The notes: generated from the sequence alone by a model not told the origin. Counted from the first letter of the stretch, positions 45,987 to 55,572 are shown. The stretch is DNA of 64,000 nt from Hyphomicrobiales bacterium (GCA_930633525.1 CAKNFP010000001.1:3264001-3328000); one strand, 5' to 3'. Made by a program: numbers and translations.

Positions 45987-46577
45987 TCAATCGGCGCGAT
46001 GAGGGTCCTGGAACTTGACCTGATAGAGGGCCTTGCGGCCGTCCTGCACCAGGGTGGCGATGAGGTTGCGAAGATCCGCCGCCTGTTTCGGGTCCAGCGA
46101 TCCGAAAATCGTGTCGTTCGTGGCCCGCCGAAGCGGCGCGACCTGCCGGACGAGGTCAATCCCGGCTTTGCTCAAGACGAGCCAGCTGCTCCGCCGGTCC
46201 TCTCCGTTCGGATGGCGCTCGACGATCCCGCGCTTGATGAGCTTGCCGACTTCCGCGGTCACGAAGGGGCTCGATACGTGGAGTCGCTCGGCAATGCCGC
46301 CGACCGTCGTCCTCCCCGCTTCACCGATCGCAACGATGATCGAGTATTGCGGAGCCGAGACGCCGATTCGCTCGGCAAATGCCTCTCGCGCCTGCAGCAT
46401 CATCGTTGAGAAAGCGATGAAATTGTATATCATGGCTCTGAATTCGTCGTCGGAGCCGTGCTGAAGGAAGGGCTCGAGCGAGGTGCTCGCGGGCGGAAAA
46501 TCGTGCCCGCGGCCCCGCCGATCGAACTCCTCCTCTGACGCCTTCGCTCGCCCTGCCGCACCGCTGACCATTGGCAT
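45987..46577 (-). CDS. MarR-family transcriptional regulator, second copy
   Basis: 196 residues. Winged helix VSAPQYSIIVAIGEAGRTTVGGIAERLHVSSPFVTAEVGKLIKRGIVERH with wing GEDRRSSWLVLSKAG. The architecture parallels the neighbouring MarR (45354), with which it converges tail-to-tail across about 50 bp. It diverges from hpaB copy 2, so it is the obvious local regulator of that operon. The two genes probably arose by duplication along with the two hpaB copies. Confidence 0.9.
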   Translation of the reverse strand: MPMVSGAAGRAKASEEEFDRRGRGHDFPPASTSLEPFLQHGSDDEFRAMIYNFIAFSTMMLQAREAFAERIGVSAPQYSIIVAIGEAGRTTVGGIAERLHVSSPFVTAEVGKLIKRGIVERHPNGEDRRSSWLVLSKAGIDLVRQVAPLRRATNDTIFGSLDPKQAADLRNLIATLVQDGRKALYQVKFQDPHRAD

Positions 46578-46653
46578 TCCCTCCTTGCCTCCTTGAGGAT
46601 CTCACCGCCCCTTAATCCATCTGCAGCTTACGCGAAAGGCATGGATTAGCAAC

Positions 46654-46680
46654 TTGACATAGTTAGTTTACTTATATAAT
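46654..46680 (+). promoter_or_regulatory. Promoter candidate of the hpaB copy 2 operon
   Basis: TTGACA (46654-46659) and TATAAT (46675-46680) are exact consensus boxes but spaced only 15 bp; an overlapping -10 choice gives better spacing. The spacer is AT-rich (AGTTAGTTTACTTA) in an otherwise GC-rich region, and a MarR-type operator could overlap it. Confidence 0.5.
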
Positions 46681-46703
46681 TTTGGAAGCTGCTGCGTTCC
46701 CGG

Positions 46704-48209
46704 ATGACACCAAACACAGGAGCTGCCCGCATGCTTCGAAGCGGCAAGGAATACCTGGACAGTATCCGGGACGGACGGACCATCTACGTGGGACGGGAGC
46801 GCATCGAGGATGTCACGGTCCACCCGGCTTTCCGCGATGCGGCGGGAACCTACGCCGCGCTTTTCGACTTCAAGGCCGCGCCCGAGAATCGCGACGTCAT
46901 GTCGTTCGAGGAGAATGGCGACCGGTTCAGCATGTACTACCTTCAGCCGCGTTCGCTTGAAGATCTGCGGCGGCGGAGCAAGGCGCATCGGAAGATCGCG
47001 GATTTCTGCTTCGGACTGATGGGCCGCACGCCGGACGCGGTGGCAGGCAACGTCTCGGGTCTCGCGATGAACAGCGCCTATATCGACAAGGAGGCGGGCG
47101 GGAACGGCGCCAATGTCCGGCGGATCTACGAGCATATGCGGTCGAACGACATCTTCGCGACCTATGCGATCGTTCCTCCGCCGGCCGCACGGAACAAGGA
47201 TTACTACCAGTCAAGCGGAGTCCAGCAGCCCGCCCTGCGAGTGACCGGGGAGACCGACAGGGGCGTGATTCTCAACGGCATGAAGATGCTTGCCACGAGC
47301 GCTGCCTACGCGAACGAGGTTCTCATCGGCAACGTGATGCCGCTCGCGCCCGACCAGAAGAAGGAATCCATCACCTGCGTGATTCCGTTGAACCTTCCAG
47401 GATTGTCCCTGTGGGCGCGCCGCCCGTTCAATCGATCCGACATGATCGAATTCGACAATCCGCTGACGAAGCGCTTCGACGAATCGGACTGCATGCTGCT
47501 GTTTCGCGACGTCGAGGTGCCCTGGGAGCGCGTGATCGTCCACGACAATCCCGAGCTGTCGCGGAACATCTACATCAACACGCCGGCCCATGTGATGGCC
47601 AACCACCAATGCACGGTCAGGTTCGCGAGCAAGCTGCGCTTCCTGATCGGAGTCGCGAGTCTCGTGACCAAGGCGACCGGCGCGCGTGACATTCCCTCCG
47701 TGAAGGAGATCCTCGGCCGGCTCGGAGCCTACGAGGCGGGATTCTCTGCGATGATCGACGGTCAACTGGAGGCGTATCAGCCTGTCAACGACGGATACGT
47801 CCTCTTCAATCGCCGCTATCTCTACGCCGCCCTTCATTGGGCGATGGAGAACCATTCGCAAATCATCGACACGTTGCGGGAGCTGATGGGGGGCGGTCAC
47901 TTCCAGTTTCCCGCGAGCATCGACATCATGGAGGACCCTGAGCTCAAGGAGACCTTTGAGACCTTCTGGGCTGCGGGTCAGCACGGGGCCGTCGACCGGA
48001 TGAAGCTCTTCAAGCTCGCATGGGATCTGGTCGGTTCCGATCACGCGAGCCGCGCCACGTCTTACGAGAAATTCTTCGTCGGGCCGGCCTTCGCGGTGAG
48101 AAACTACAATTTCATCTATACGCCATGGGACGAGCTGCACGCCATCGCCGAGGGTCTGATGGGACGCTATGGCCCGCCAGAAGCGGAGGCCGGATCCACC
48201 ACCGCGTGA
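46704..48209 (+). CDS. HpaB-like FADH2-dependent monooxygenase, copy 2
   Basis: 501 residues from ATG 46704; Met at 46731 (MLRSGKEYLDSI) aligns better with copy 1 and is the alternative start. Family signatures: SIRDGRTIYVGRERIEDVTVH, FGLMGRTPDAVAGNVSG, LNGMKMLATSAAYANEVLIG, FRDVEVPWERVIVHD and ELMGGGHFQFPAS. It is first in a four-gene operon with a cupin, an alpha/beta hydrolase and an aspartate-dehydrogenase-like enzyme. It needs a flavin reductase in trans, most likely 42447. Confidence 0.9.
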   Translation: MTPNTGAARMLRSGKEYLDSIRDGRTIYVGRERIEDVTVHPAFRDAAGTYAALFDFKAAPENRDVMSFEENGDRFSMYYLQPRSLEDLRRRSKAHRKIADFCFGLMGRTPDAVAGNVSGLAMNSAYIDKEAGGNGANVRRIYEHMRSNDIFATYAIVPPPAARNKDYYQSSGVQQPALRVTGETDRGVILNGMKMLATSAAYANEVLIGNVMPLAPDQKKESITCVIPLNLPGLSLWARRPFNRSDMIEFDNPLTKRFDESDCMLLFRDVEVPWERVIVHDNPELSRNIYINTPAHVMANHQCTVRFASKLRFLIGVASLVTKATGARDIPSVKEILGRLGAYEAGFSAMIDGQLEAYQPVNDGYVLFNRRYLYAALHWAMENHSQIIDTLRELMGGGHFQFPASIDIMEDPELKETFETFWAAGQHGAVDRMKLFKLAWDLVGSDHASRATSYEKFFVGPAFAVRNYNFIYTPWDELHAIAEGLMGRYGPPEAEAGSTTA

Positions 48210-48240
48210 GCGGGTGGCCATTTTTCTGAGGGAGAAGATC

Positions 48241-48750
48241 GTGGCGGGCAATGCGCATTCGAACGACGTTCGTCTGGTCTATCCGGGCGAGGGCGACGAT
48301 TACTGGCAGCCGGTGCCGGCCAACGGCCATATCTCCGTGCACATCGCGCCGAAATTCGTCCACATGGATAACCCGATTGCCGTCGGCACTCAGACGGTCG
48401 CGCCCGGTTGTTATGTGCGCGAACACGCGCATGACCGGCACGAGGAGATCATTCACTGCATCAGCGGTTCGGGCAAGGTTCTCATCGAGAATGAGGAGCA
48501 CCGGCTCGTCGCGGGCCTCACGATCTTCTTGGGCAAGAGCCGGCGCCACAAATTCGTGAATGACAGCGACGCGCCGCTCACGTTCCTCTGGATCATGACG
48601 CCGAACGGCTTGGAGGATTTCTTCCAGGCAATCGGACGCCCGAAAAGGCCGGGCGAACCCGCCCCGGAGCCATTCCCGCGGCCGGAGAACGTCCTCGAAA
48701 TCGAGCAGCGCACTGTGTTCGCCGCGCCGCCGCTGAGCCGCGAAAGCTGA
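48241..48750 (+). CDS. Cupin-domain protein, probable ring-cleavage or isomerase enzyme
   Basis: 169 residues from GTG 48241, with GAGGGAG upstream; a longer in-frame start at 48169 overlaps hpaB and lacks a ribosome-binding site. Cupin motif 1: CYVREHAHDRHEEIIHCISGSG (two His and a Glu as metal ligands); motif 2 region: LGKSRRHKFVNDS. It fits a mononuclear metal dioxygenase in an aromatic pathway, but the reaction cannot be fixed. 3 bp separate its stop from the following hydrolase start. Confidence 0.8.
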   Translation: MAGNAHSNDVRLVYPGEGDDYWQPVPANGHISVHIAPKFVHMDNPIAVGTQTVAPGCYVREHAHDRHEEIIHCISGSGKVLIENEEHRLVAGLTIFLGKSRRHKFVNDSDAPLTFLWIMTPNGLEDFFQAIGRPKRPGEPAPEPFPRPENVLEIEQRTVFAAPPLSRES

Positions 48751-48753
48751 CCG

Positions 48754-49548
48754 ATGCCGCTCGTCCGCACAGCCGACGGCTGCCGGCTTCACGTCGAAGT
48801 CGAAGGAGAAGGCGAACCGGTTGTGCTGATTTCCGGCATCAATGGGAGGGCGGATTTCTGGAACCGTGTGCGCGCGCCGTTGAGCGAGCGCTATCGGCTC
48901 GTCACCTTCGACCAGCGGGGGATCGGCCGCTCCGAACGCGCGGCTGAGCCCTTCACCATCGAGTTGATGGCTGCGGACGTTCTGGCGATTCTCGACGATC
49001 TTGGACTCGAGCGGGCGCATGTAATCGGCCATTCGACCGGCGGGGCCATCGCTCAGACGCTGGCGATCGATGCACCGTCCCGCATCGATCGGCTTGTCCT
49101 GAGCGGCACATGGGCGCGAGCAGATTTCCGCTTCCAGCTCCTGTTCGGCACGCGCCTGTCGGTCCTCGAACGGGCGGGCCAGGGGCCGTATGCCGCGCTC
49201 GGACAACTCCTGGCCTATCCGCCGGACTGGATCAACGCCAACGAGCTGGCGATTTTCGCCAAGCTCGCCGAAGCGGACCGGGATGAGCACGAGCCCGTCG
49301 ATGTAGTCGCCGAGCGGATCCGGATGCTGCTCGCTTTCGACCGGCTGTCCGCGCTGAAGGAGATCTCGGCGCGAACGCTCGTCCTCTCCGCCCGGGACGA
49401 TCTCATTGTCCCGTTCACGCACGCGCAAACGCTTGCTCGGGAGATCGCGGGGTCGCGTCTCGCGGAAACGCAGGGCGGCCACTTTTTTCCCGCGCTCGAC
49501 GCCCCCGCATTCGCCCGCACCGTGCGGGAGTTCCTCGAGGAGGCCTGA
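48754..49548 (+). CDS. Alpha/beta hydrolase (PcaD/RutD-like)
   Basis: 264 residues. VVLISGINGRADFW, FDQRGIGRSER, nucleophile elbow GHSTGGAIAQ, ARDDLIVPF (Asp) and GGHFFPALD (His). It is close in layout to 3-oxoadipate enol-lactonase and RutD-type hydrolases. It probably opens an enol-lactone or hydrolyses an amide after ring oxygenation. It overlaps the next gene by one base (TGATG), so translation is coupled. Confidence 0.85.
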   Translation: MPLVRTADGCRLHVEVEGEGEPVVLISGINGRADFWNRVRAPLSERYRLVTFDQRGIGRSERAAEPFTIELMAADVLAILDDLGLERAHVIGHSTGGAIAQTLAIDAPSRIDRLVLSGTWARADFRFQLLFGTRLSVLERAGQGPYAALGQLLAYPPDWINANELAIFAKLAEADRDEHEPVDVVAERIRMLLAFDRLSALKEISARTLVLSARDDLIVPFTHAQTLAREIAGSRLAETQGGHFFPALDAPAFARTVREFLEEA

Positions 49549-50348
49549 TGTCGTCGGAACCCGCTCGCATCGCACTCATCGGGCTCGGCGCAATCGGCCG
49601 GACCCTGGCGGCACGGCTGACGCAGCAGGGCGAGGACTTCGCGCTCGCCGCCCTCCTCCGCCGCCCCGCTCCAGGGGCGGCTCTTGCGCATATTACGCCG
49701 TTTCTCAGCCTTGAGGCGCTGATCGCCTGGAGGCCCCGGCTCGTGGTCGAATGCGCCGGCCACGAGGCTGTCCGCGAGATCGTGCCGCCCATTCTGTCCC
49801 GTGGCATTCCTGTGGTCATCGCGTCGGTGGGGGCGCTGGCGGATGGCGGCATTTTGGCTCAGGTCCGGAACTGCGCCCGCGCTGGGGGTGTGAAGGCCGG
49901 GATCGTCTCGGGAGCGGTGGGGGGCCTTGATGCCCTCGCAGCGGCCCGCTATGCGGGCCTCGAAAGCGTGACCTATGTCGGGCGCAAGCCGCCGCGCGCC
50001 TGGGAAGGCACCCCGGCAGCCGATTTGGTTGATCTGGATAAAGTTTCGGAGCCGGTCGCGTTCTTCGAGGGCTGCGCCGGAGAGGCTGCAACCGCCTATC
50101 CGAAGAACGCAAATGTCACCGCCGCCATAGCGCTGGCGGGCGTCGGGTTCGAGCGCACGCGGGTAAAGCTCCTCGCCGACCCGACACTGTCCGCGAATGC
50201 GCATGAAATCGTTGCGGAAGGCGCGTTCGGTTCCTTCCGCATCCGTCTGGAGAACGCCGCTCTCCCCGAAAACCCGCGCAGCTCCCTCCTGTCGGCCCTC
50301 TCCCTCGAGCACGCCGTGAGGCGGTCCATTGAGCCGATCGATCTCTAG
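49548..50348 (+). CDS. L-aspartate dehydrogenase-like NAD(P)-enzyme
   Basis: 266 residues with an N-terminal Rossmann motif ([10 protein letters not shown]) and the conserved AspDH C-terminal parts [21 protein letters not shown] and [15 protein letters not shown] (putative catalytic His). The family oxidises aspartate to iminoaspartate or catalyses the reverse amination. In this operon it may convert an amino-dicarboxylate from the degraded compound, which would fit a nitrogen-containing substrate. It is the last complete gene of the operon. Confidence 0.85.
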   Translation: MSSEPARIALIGLGAIGRTLAARLTQQGEDFALAALLRRPAPGAALAHITPFLSLEALIAWRPRLVVECAGHEAVREIVPPILSRGIPVVIASVGALADGGILAQVRNCARAGGVKAGIVSGAVGGLDALAAARYAGLESVTYVGRKPPRAWEGTPAADLVDLDKVSEPVAFFEGCAGEAATAYPKNANVTAAIALAGVGFERTRVKLLADPTLSANAHEIVAEGAFGSFRIRLENAALPENPRSSLLSALSLEHAVRRSIEPIDL

Positions 50349-50424
50349 ACCCGAACGGGTCGCGTATCACAGCCATTCCCGGTCCTGTTCAACAATGACG
50401 CCAACCGATCCTGGAGACTGCCGA

Positions 50425-50741
50425 ATGCCCGCTTACCGTTCCCGCACGACCACCCACGGCCGCAACATGGCGGGCGCACGCGGCCTCTGGCGCGCCACCG
50501 GCATGAAGGACAGCGACTTCGGCAAGCCGATCGTCGCCGTTGTGAATTCCTTCACGCAGTTCGTTCCCGGCCACGTCCACCTGAAGGACCTGGGCCAGCT
50601 CGTCGCCGCCGAGATCGAAAATGCCGGCGGCGTGGCGAAGGAGTTCAACACCATCGCCGTCGATGACGGCATCGCCATGGGGCATGACGGGATGCTGTAT
50701 TCGCTCCCCTCCCGGGAGCTGATCGCCGATTCCGTCGAATA
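50425..50741 (+). pseudogene. ilvD: Dihydroxy-acid dehydratase, N-terminal fragment
   Basis: ATG 50425 with GGAG upstream begins a clear IlvD N terminus: [26 protein letters not shown], then [23 protein letters not shown] and [28 protein letters not shown]. Of about 615 residues only 105 remain. Homology ends at the first two bases of the codon expected for Tyr, where the frame hits TAG at the junction with AIPR sequence. The Fe-S ligand region is missing, so this is a non-functional scar. Confidence 0.9.
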
Positions 50742-50742
50742 G

Positions 50743-51738
50743 GCGCCCAGTCGGCAATCAGCTGCTCCATTTCCGGACTGATGGCCTGCTTTGACCAGAG
50801 TCGATCGAAGTCGACACGTCCACCGCTGCGATGGGACAGGCCTGCAACGACATAGGCGGTGATCTGGGCGCCGTAGGCCGGAAATTTCATGCTCCGGATC
50901 TTCTTCTCCGCTGCCCTATAGAGCACGGCGATAGCGATGAGCCGTTTGAACCAAGCCTGATCAGGCGGCGGCGGCGGCTCATCTTTGAGGCGCTGCATGA
51001 AGCCCTGAAAATTCTTCTGCCCGCCAAGGCACACCTTGTCCGGTAGACCGAGCCAGGCACCGAGATAACGAGCAACATCTAGCTTGCTGAGGCGCCGCTG
51101 CTTGGGCGTCTGTTGGCGGAAGGACTTCTGATCGGTCTTGCGGAATGCAGCCTTCTGTTCTGCCGCAAGCTAAGATCCTCGCGCACGCTCGTAGAACCAG
51201 CGCCCCTTGCCATCATCGAGCCATGTCGTGTTTGCTAGCGTCTCGATCTGCTGATGGAAGGGATCGTTTGCAGAGAAGTCGGCGAGCTGAACGGTATTCT
51301 GGCGATTAGCAGCACGCGAGATCGAGGAGACCATCTCACTGAGGTCGGCGCCCCCGACCTTGATGATTTTCACCGGAACCGAAACCTGATCGAGCTTCAA
51401 ACTGTCCTTGCGCCTTGCGCGATGGAGAGACGCTGTCGTCTGGCCTCCATTGACGATCTGGAGACCCTTCAGGGAACGAATTTCCAGACCTCCGGCGTCA
51501 CTGGAAACCACATCGAGGTCGTCCACAGTTGCGACGATGCCGTTGTTGAACGCCAGGAACATTGAAGGTTGATCGGCAATGGTACGTCTCAATTCCGCAT
51601 TGACGCTCTTGCGCCCCTGAAGCCCGAGAAACGCGCGGACATTGAGCTCCAGAAGCCGAACACCGTATCGCTCATACACCCGAGAGAGGATGTCGCCAGG
51701 CATTACGGCGAGATAAGCATCGTACTCGCCATTCAACA
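50743..51738 (-). pseudogene. AIPR (abortive infection phage resistance) gene remnant
   Basis: Reading on the - strand from 51738, ILSRVYERYGVRLLELNVRAFLG, FLAFNNGIVATVDDLDVV, LQIVNGGQTTASLHRARR and SISRAANRQNTVQLADFSANDPFHQ are strong AIPR family signatures. At 51170-51172 an in-frame TAG interrupts, after which the same frame continues (LAAEQKAAFRKTDQKSFRQQTPKQ ... LIADWA) to the ilvD junction. Both ends are missing: the N terminus is cut where the TRAP module begins. The intact gene would have encoded a phage-defence protein of the AIPR class. Confidence 0.88.
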
Positions 51739-51743
51739 GCCTG

Positions 51744-53033
51744 CTAAAACAGGAGCCTTGGCAAGAAGAGCACGATGTCCGGAAAGACTGTGATCACAGC
51801 AATGAAAAGCAGAATTGTTATCCAATAAGGCGATGCAGCCCACGCAGCCTGACCGAGAGAAACCTCGCCTTTTGTGATAGCTGAAAGGACAAAAAGATTT
51901 GACCCTACCGGCGGCGTCAACATCGCTAACTCGATCATGATTGTGACCACGATCCCAAACCAAACTGGATCAAAACCGAGCGAAATCATCAGCGGAAAGG
52001 CTATAGGCAAGGTCATAATCATCATCGAAAGCCCCTCGAAAAAACAACCGAGGATTAGATAAACAATGACGATTAAAATCAGGATTGTGTATTTTCCCAA
52101 GTTCACGCTTTGGAGCATTTCTAGAAGCTGGGTCGGCAGCGCAAGCGTCGCAACAGCCTGCGCCAGAATTATCGCCCCCATGATGACAAAGCTAACGGCG
52201 GCAAACGTTCCAATCGATGCGACACAACACTTCCATAGCCCTTTCCACGTCAAATCGCCAATTACGAACCCGATTAGGATCGTAGTGAACGCCCCAATCG
52301 CGGCCGCTTCGGTCGCCGTGGCAAACCCCAGGGCTATCGAACCCAACACAGACAATATGATGATCGGTATCGGCCACATCCCGATTATATCAGCGATGAT
52401 CTGCTTAACCGGCACCGGCTGACTATCAACAGGCGCAATATCCGGCTGGGCTCGGCATAAGAAGTAGATCGTCACCATAAAAAATAGACTGAGAAGCACA
52501 CCGGGTATGATACCGGCGATAAAAAGCTTACCAATTGAGGTGTCTGTCAGCGCGCCAAAAACCAACAGCGACATACTTGGAGGAATGAGCAGCCCCAGTG
52601 TGCCGCCCGCAGCAAGAGAACCAACAACAGCAGGTTTGTTATATCCCAGTCTGCTTAATTCGGGATATGCAACCGAGCCAACTGCGGCGGCCACAGCCAT
52701 TGAGGAGCCAGACATCGCACCGAAGATGGCGCAAACGGCAATATTGGTGTGAAGGAGGCCACCCTTAACGCGACGAAACAGCGGCGCGATTGCACTGTAC
52801 GACCGCTTTGACAGATTGCTTTCCATCAAAACGTCGCCCATCAGTATGAAGAGGGGGATGGCGGAAATTGTAAACTCGGTCAGAAAATTCCAAACAGCAT
52901 CCACAGCAACTCTGGTCGCCCCGCCAGCAAAGAAATAGAGCAGCAGCCACCCGATGAGCCCCAGTGCTGCCCCGAGCTTTGCGCCACTTGAGATGACAAC
53001 CGCCAGACCGAAGATCAAAACCGACCAAGCCAT
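51744..53033 (-). CDS. dctM: TRAP transporter large permease (DctM-like)
   Basis: 429 residues with about 12 hydrophobic segments. DctM signatures: SAIPLFILMGDVLMES, AIFGAMSGSSMAVAAAVGSVAYPEL, GGTLGLLIPPSMSLLVFG and LTPPVGSNLFVLSAI. It forms the sodium- or proton-coupled channel half of a TRAP uptake system. It lies 2 bp after the small permease gene and ends 5 bp from the AIPR remnant, at the edge of the module. Confidence 0.95.
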   Translation of the reverse strand: MAWSVLIFGLAVVISSGAKLGAALGLIGWLLLYFFAGGATRVAVDAVWNFLTEFTISAIPLFILMGDVLMESNLSKRSYSAIAPLFRRVKGGLLHTNIAVCAIFGAMSGSSMAVAAAVGSVAYPELSRLGYNKPAVVGSLAAGGTLGLLIPPSMSLLVFGALTDTSIGKLFIAGIIPGVLLSLFFMVTIYFLCRAQPDIAPVDSQPVPVKQIIADIIGMWPIPIIILSVLGSIALGFATATEAAAIGAFTTILIGFVIGDLTWKGLWKCCVASIGTFAAVSFVIMGAIILAQAVATLALPTQLLEMLQSVNLGKYTILILIVIVYLILGCFFEGLSMMIMTLPIAFPLMISLGFDPVWFGIVVTIMIELAMLTPPVGSNLFVLSAITKGEVSLGQAAWAASPYWITILLFIAVITVFPDIVLFLPRLLF

Positions 53034-53035
53034 CT

Positions 53036-53521
53036 TTACTTACCTCTTGACCTAATCAGTTCGATGACTTGAAAAACGGTTATCAGCGCCACCAAAACAA
53101 TTGAGACAAGCATAACCCCAATCCACGGCCATATCGGTATTTGCGAGGCTTCGATTCTAAGACTTAATTTGTAGGAAAAAATCATTTGGTCCCAAAGATC
53201 TCGGCCAAATAAGAAAAAAAAGAGCGAGACGACACCGTAGCCGAAGAGGGTCCATATAAAGGCTGTTCGCTTTGGAAGAATATCCGTTAATGCCGTTACC
53301 CTAATGTCTTGCTTTTCTAACGCGATCAGTGGCAAGGCAAGAAATGTAGCACCAAGCACGCAGAGACCAACAACGTCCTCGGTAAATCGAAATGGCGCCG
53401 ATAAGCCATAACGCATGATTACACTAACCGTGACGAGGGTGAGAATTCCGATACCTAGAATGGCTGCAAGACCGTTCATAACACGCGCAACTGCCAACGT
53501 AGCATGCTCGAAATTACCCAT
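53036..53521 (-). CDS. dctQ: TRAP transporter small permease (DctQ-like)
   Basis: 161 residues from ATG 53521 (MGNFEHATLAVARVMNG) with AGAGGG about 9 nt upstream. Four membrane segments typical of DctQ; conserved FRFTEDVVGLCVLGATFLALPLIALEKQDIRV. It pairs with dctM and dctP to take up a C4-like or other organic acid. Codon use here is more AT-rich than in the cluster to the left, which suggests a different source for this module. Confidence 0.92.
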   Translation of the reverse strand: MGNFEHATLAVARVMNGLAAILGIGILTLVTVSVIMRYGLSAPFRFTEDVVGLCVLGATFLALPLIALEKQDIRVTALTDILPKRTAFIWTLFGYGVVSLFFFLFGRDLWDQMIFSYKLSLRIEASQIPIWPWIGVMLVSIVLVALITVFQVIELIRSRGK

Positions 53522-53622
53522 TGTTTTTCTGCCCTCTCTAACCCAATCCACCCTGCGCAGGCTGGCCGATCCTCAGACCAGCCTACGTGAGACCTCATGA
53601 TGCAGCCGACTGTGATTGGTGA

Positions 53623-54648
53623 TTACTTCGCGTCCATGGTTTTAAGGATTCTTGAGCGCCAATCGACAGCCTTTGGTCCAGCTTGGTCGGCGACTTGTTG
53701 CCACGTTTTGCGCGCTGCGGCCGCAAACGCAGCTTGGTCATCAGACGAGAAGTCAGGAAGGATATTCACACCGGCAGATTTGAGCTTAGCGACAGCCGTG
53801 TCCTCGGCAGCCGGATCCCATTCCGTCTTCGCTGACTCCTGCTCCAAACGCTCACTGGCCTCCCGCACCACTTTTTTCAGATCATCTGGGAGCGTATCCC
53901 ACTTACTCTTCGAGATGGACACGACGAAGGGCATGGTTGCTGCGGGGAACAGATACGATGATTGCTTAGTGACTTCTTGCAGCGAAACCGTGTGCGCAAG
54001 CTGATTTCCATAGATCGTGCAATCAACCACCCCAGTCTGCAACGCTACATACATCTCATTCTGTGGAATGATCTGAGCAGACACGCCAAGCGCACTAAAC
54101 GTCTCGACAAGATCCTTTGAATAAACGCGCAGTTTCTTTGTCCTTAGTTGAGCGATGGTGTTTATAGGCTCATTCCGACAGAACAGCGACATTTTCCAAA
54201 TCGGAACGCGCATATAGGCAAGGGGTACAAGGTTCCACTTCTCGAGGAATTCCGCATACACTTGCTTCAAGACGGGCAACGCCTTTAGATGATCTTCGCG
54301 GCTTTGCACGACGCCTTGAATGTACGCCGCGTTTAATTCGGGGGAATCCCGTCCGAGATAAGTGGACACGACGAGCCCCAGATCGGCCGCTCCGGATGTA
54401 AGCCAACGAAGCGCATCGGCGTCTTTTAGCCCGAGAGCACCGCCATTATAGGCCGTCACCTTCAGCTTCCCATCCGATTTAGCAGTAATCTCGGCGGCGT
54501 ATCCTTTAAGCAATTTTGTTTCTGTTCGAGTTTCGGCAAAGTTATTATTAAGCTTCCATTCGAGCGAAGCCGCTGCCACAGGCGACAATAACCAAAGAGC
54601 AGAGACCGCGAGCGCTGATATAGTCTTTTTCAACTTTCTGTCCTCCAT
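53623..54648 (-). CDS. dctP: TRAP transporter substrate-binding protein (DctP-like)
   Basis: 341 residues with signal peptide (KKTISALAVSALWLLSPVAAAS). DctP fold: EITAKSDGKLKVTAYNGGALGLKDADALRWLTSGAADLGLV, LRVYSKDLVETFSALGV, the ligand-carboxylate region NEMYVALQTGVVDCTIYGNQLA and MPFVVSISKSKWDTLPDDLKKVV. It captures an organic acid in the periplasm. It is first in the transporter genes and preceded by a hydrolase on the same strand. Confidence 0.93.
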   Translation of the reverse strand: MEDRKLKKTISALAVSALWLLSPVAAASLEWKLNNNFAETRTETKLLKGYAAEITAKSDGKLKVTAYNGGALGLKDADALRWLTSGAADLGLVVSTYLGRDSPELNAAYIQGVVQSREDHLKALPVLKQVYAEFLEKWNLVPLAYMRVPIWKMSLFCRNEPINTIAQLRTKKLRVYSKDLVETFSALGVSAQIIPQNEMYVALQTGVVDCTIYGNQLAHTVSLQEVTKQSSYLFPAATMPFVVSISKSKWDTLPDDLKKVVREASERLEQESAKTEWDPAAEDTAVAKLKSAGVNILPDFSSDDQAAFAAAARKTWQQVADQAGPKAVDWRSRILKTMDAK

Positions 54649-54670
54649 GAGTTGCAGACAACTTGTAGCT

Positions 54671-55495
54671 TCATGCGTTTACCGAGATGCGGTTGAGGAA
54701 TGAAAGGACGTGAGAGTTGAACACCTCGGGCTGTTCCATATTCAGCATGTGTGCAGCTCGGGGGATTATGCGTAACTCCGCCCCGGGGATCTGATCTGCC
54801 ATGTGTTTGCAGAACTCAGGGGTAGAGGGACGATCACTATCGCCAGCCACGACGAGTGTCGGCACATGAATGGCTTCGAGTTTGGCCGGTTTCATATAAG
54901 CGTGGATTCCCTCGATAGCTTTGACATAGCTAAGCTTGTGAAGCGATGACATACTTGCTTTCACCCGTTCCCTAACGGCTGCTGAGGTGTCTGGCCTAAC
55001 CAGCGTGTTTGTTACGTCTTCTGCAATGTCGATGGGTTCAGCACCTGCAAGCAGCCTCTCAGAGCGCCGCCTTCTAAATTCCGACCATTCCTCGGGACTC
55101 ATAAAGTCACTGCGATGGAAAGTTGCACAAAGCGAAAGGCTCAAAACACGCTCAGGATGTTTCTCGTAGAAATCGAGAATCAAGCGACCGCCCATCGAGA
55201 GACCGACCAGATGCGCTCTTTTATGGCCTGTCGCCTCGAGCACCCGGATTAGATCCGACGCTACGTCATCCAGACGAAACGGACCTTCATAATCTTCGCT
55301 CGCGCCATACCCTCGTGTATCGAATGCGATGGCATGGAATTTTTTTCCGAACTCCGGTAACTGATCGCGCCAGTTTGTCCGATTTCCACCTATCGCATGT
55401 GAAAAGACGACCGCTTCACCGCTGCCGCAATGATCATAAGCTATCGCCGGTGCCCCTTCGGTATACCCAGTCTTTATTTGATTATTGTTTCCCAT
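54671..55495 (-). CDS. Alpha/beta hydrolase (PcaD-like)
   Basis: 274 residues: AVVFSHAIGGNRTNW, FDTRGYGASEDYEG, nucleophile elbow GLSMGGRLI, VAGDSDRPS (Asp) and RAAHMLNMEQP (His). Similar to 3-oxoadipate enol-lactonases and related hydrolases. It precedes the TRAP genes on the same strand at 22 bp, so transport and hydrolysis are co-regulated, presumably for one substrate that enters as an acid. Confidence 0.85.
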   Translation of the reverse strand: MGNNNQIKTGYTEGAPAIAYDHCGSGEAVVFSHAIGGNRTNWRDQLPEFGKKFHAIAFDTRGYGASEDYEGPFRLDDVASDLIRVLEATGHKRAHLVGLSMGGRLILDFYEKHPERVLSLSLCATFHRSDFMSPEEWSEFRRRRSERLLAGAEPIDIAEDVTNTLVRPDTSAAVRERVKASMSSLHKLSYVKAIEGIHAYMKPAKLEAIHVPTLVVAGDSDRPSTPEFCKHMADQIPGAELRIIPRAAHMLNMEQPEVFNSHVLSFLNRISVNA

Positions 55496-55572
55496 TCAGC
55501 CCACCATTCTCAATTCGAAGAAGATGAATTCTGGTACATTCTCATCGTTCGCCAACACCGGTTTAGCTCTTT

